This document shows, in pieces, positions 5,584-5,635 of a stretch of DNA of 5,635 nucleotides. Made by a program: the position numbers and the translations under genes. The notes below the pieces were generated by a model. It was given only the letters and a program-made list of their open reading frames with translations. It made no database searches and had not been told where the DNA came from. This stretch comes from an uncultured Eubacteriales bacterium (GTDB lineage Bacteria > Bacillota_A > Clostridia > Christensenellales > Aristaeellaceae): positions 1 to 5,635 of the forward strand of contig CACXEB010000012.1 in NCBI GenBank assembly GCA_902766515.1, in the 5' to 3' direction. Position 1 is the first letter of the stretch. Every line of letters starts with the position of its first letter.

Positions 5584-5628
5584 CAGATTTGCCTGTCGGG
5601 ACTGCGTCCCTCCCGGGCGGCAAATCTG
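5584..5628. repeat. Inverted repeat with 10-base arms enclosing a smaller hairpin
   Basis: CAGATTTGCC (5584-5593) is perfectly inverted as GGCAAATCTG (5619-5628). Between the arms, GGGAC (5598-5602) can pair with GTCCC (5606-5610), or CGGGA (5597-5601) with TCCCG (5611-5615). The inner GGGACTGCGTCCC matches, apart from one base, the GGGACTGGCGTCCC core of the preceding palindrome (5551-5564), so the two belong to one repeat family. The element is 7 bases from the window end and may continue beyond it. No coding frame is seen in 5526-5635. Confidence 0.6.
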
Positions 5629-5635
5629 CAAGGTA

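Noticed and set aside
5527..5628. CRISPR-like array from the repeated hairpin cores.
   Set aside because: The units differ in length and arms, there is no constant direct repeat with regular spacers, and no cas gene is present.

Overview
The window looks like chromosomal DNA of a Bacillota bacterium, probably a gut- or rumen-type member of Clostridia. The reasons are strong AGGAGG-type ribosome binding sites, tight co-directional gene packing, moderately high GC, and a secreted SH3-like protein with a Thr/Pro linker and a Cys/His C-terminal domain. The placement is inference from style, not from a marker gene. All supported genes are on the + strand.

Layout: (1) bases 1-284 are the 3' end of a zinc-type medium-chain alcohol/polyol dehydrogenase gene. 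(2) After a leader of about 100 bases come three tightly coupled genes. They are a helical cytosolic protein of unknown function (383-1213, TTG start), a TerB-like protein (1224-2051) and a Gly/Ala-rich membrane-associated protein (2064-3074). The Shine-Dalgarno sequences of genes 2 and 3 overlap the preceding stop codon. (3) After 38 bases come an aldo/keto reductase (3113-4039) and a xylose-isomerase-like TIM-barrel sugar isomerase/epimerase (4057-4815), then an exported SH3-like protein (4842-5525). (4) The last 110 bases hold no gene. They contain three consecutive GC-rich hairpins, two of which share a GGGACTG(G)CGTCCC core, and the cluster may continue past the window edge.

How the genes may work together: the dehydrogenase, aldo/keto reductase and sugar isomerase/epimerase would fit one carbohydrate or polyol catabolic cluster. 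The three-gene TerB/glycine-rich block sits inside this set and is visibly less GC-rich in sampled lines, so it may be an inserted accessory module. It is the part most worth attention: a TerB-domain protein, a probable membrane-inserting glycine-rich protein and a helical partner, translationally coupled. A role in envelope stress or conflict is plausible but is not shown by the sequence.
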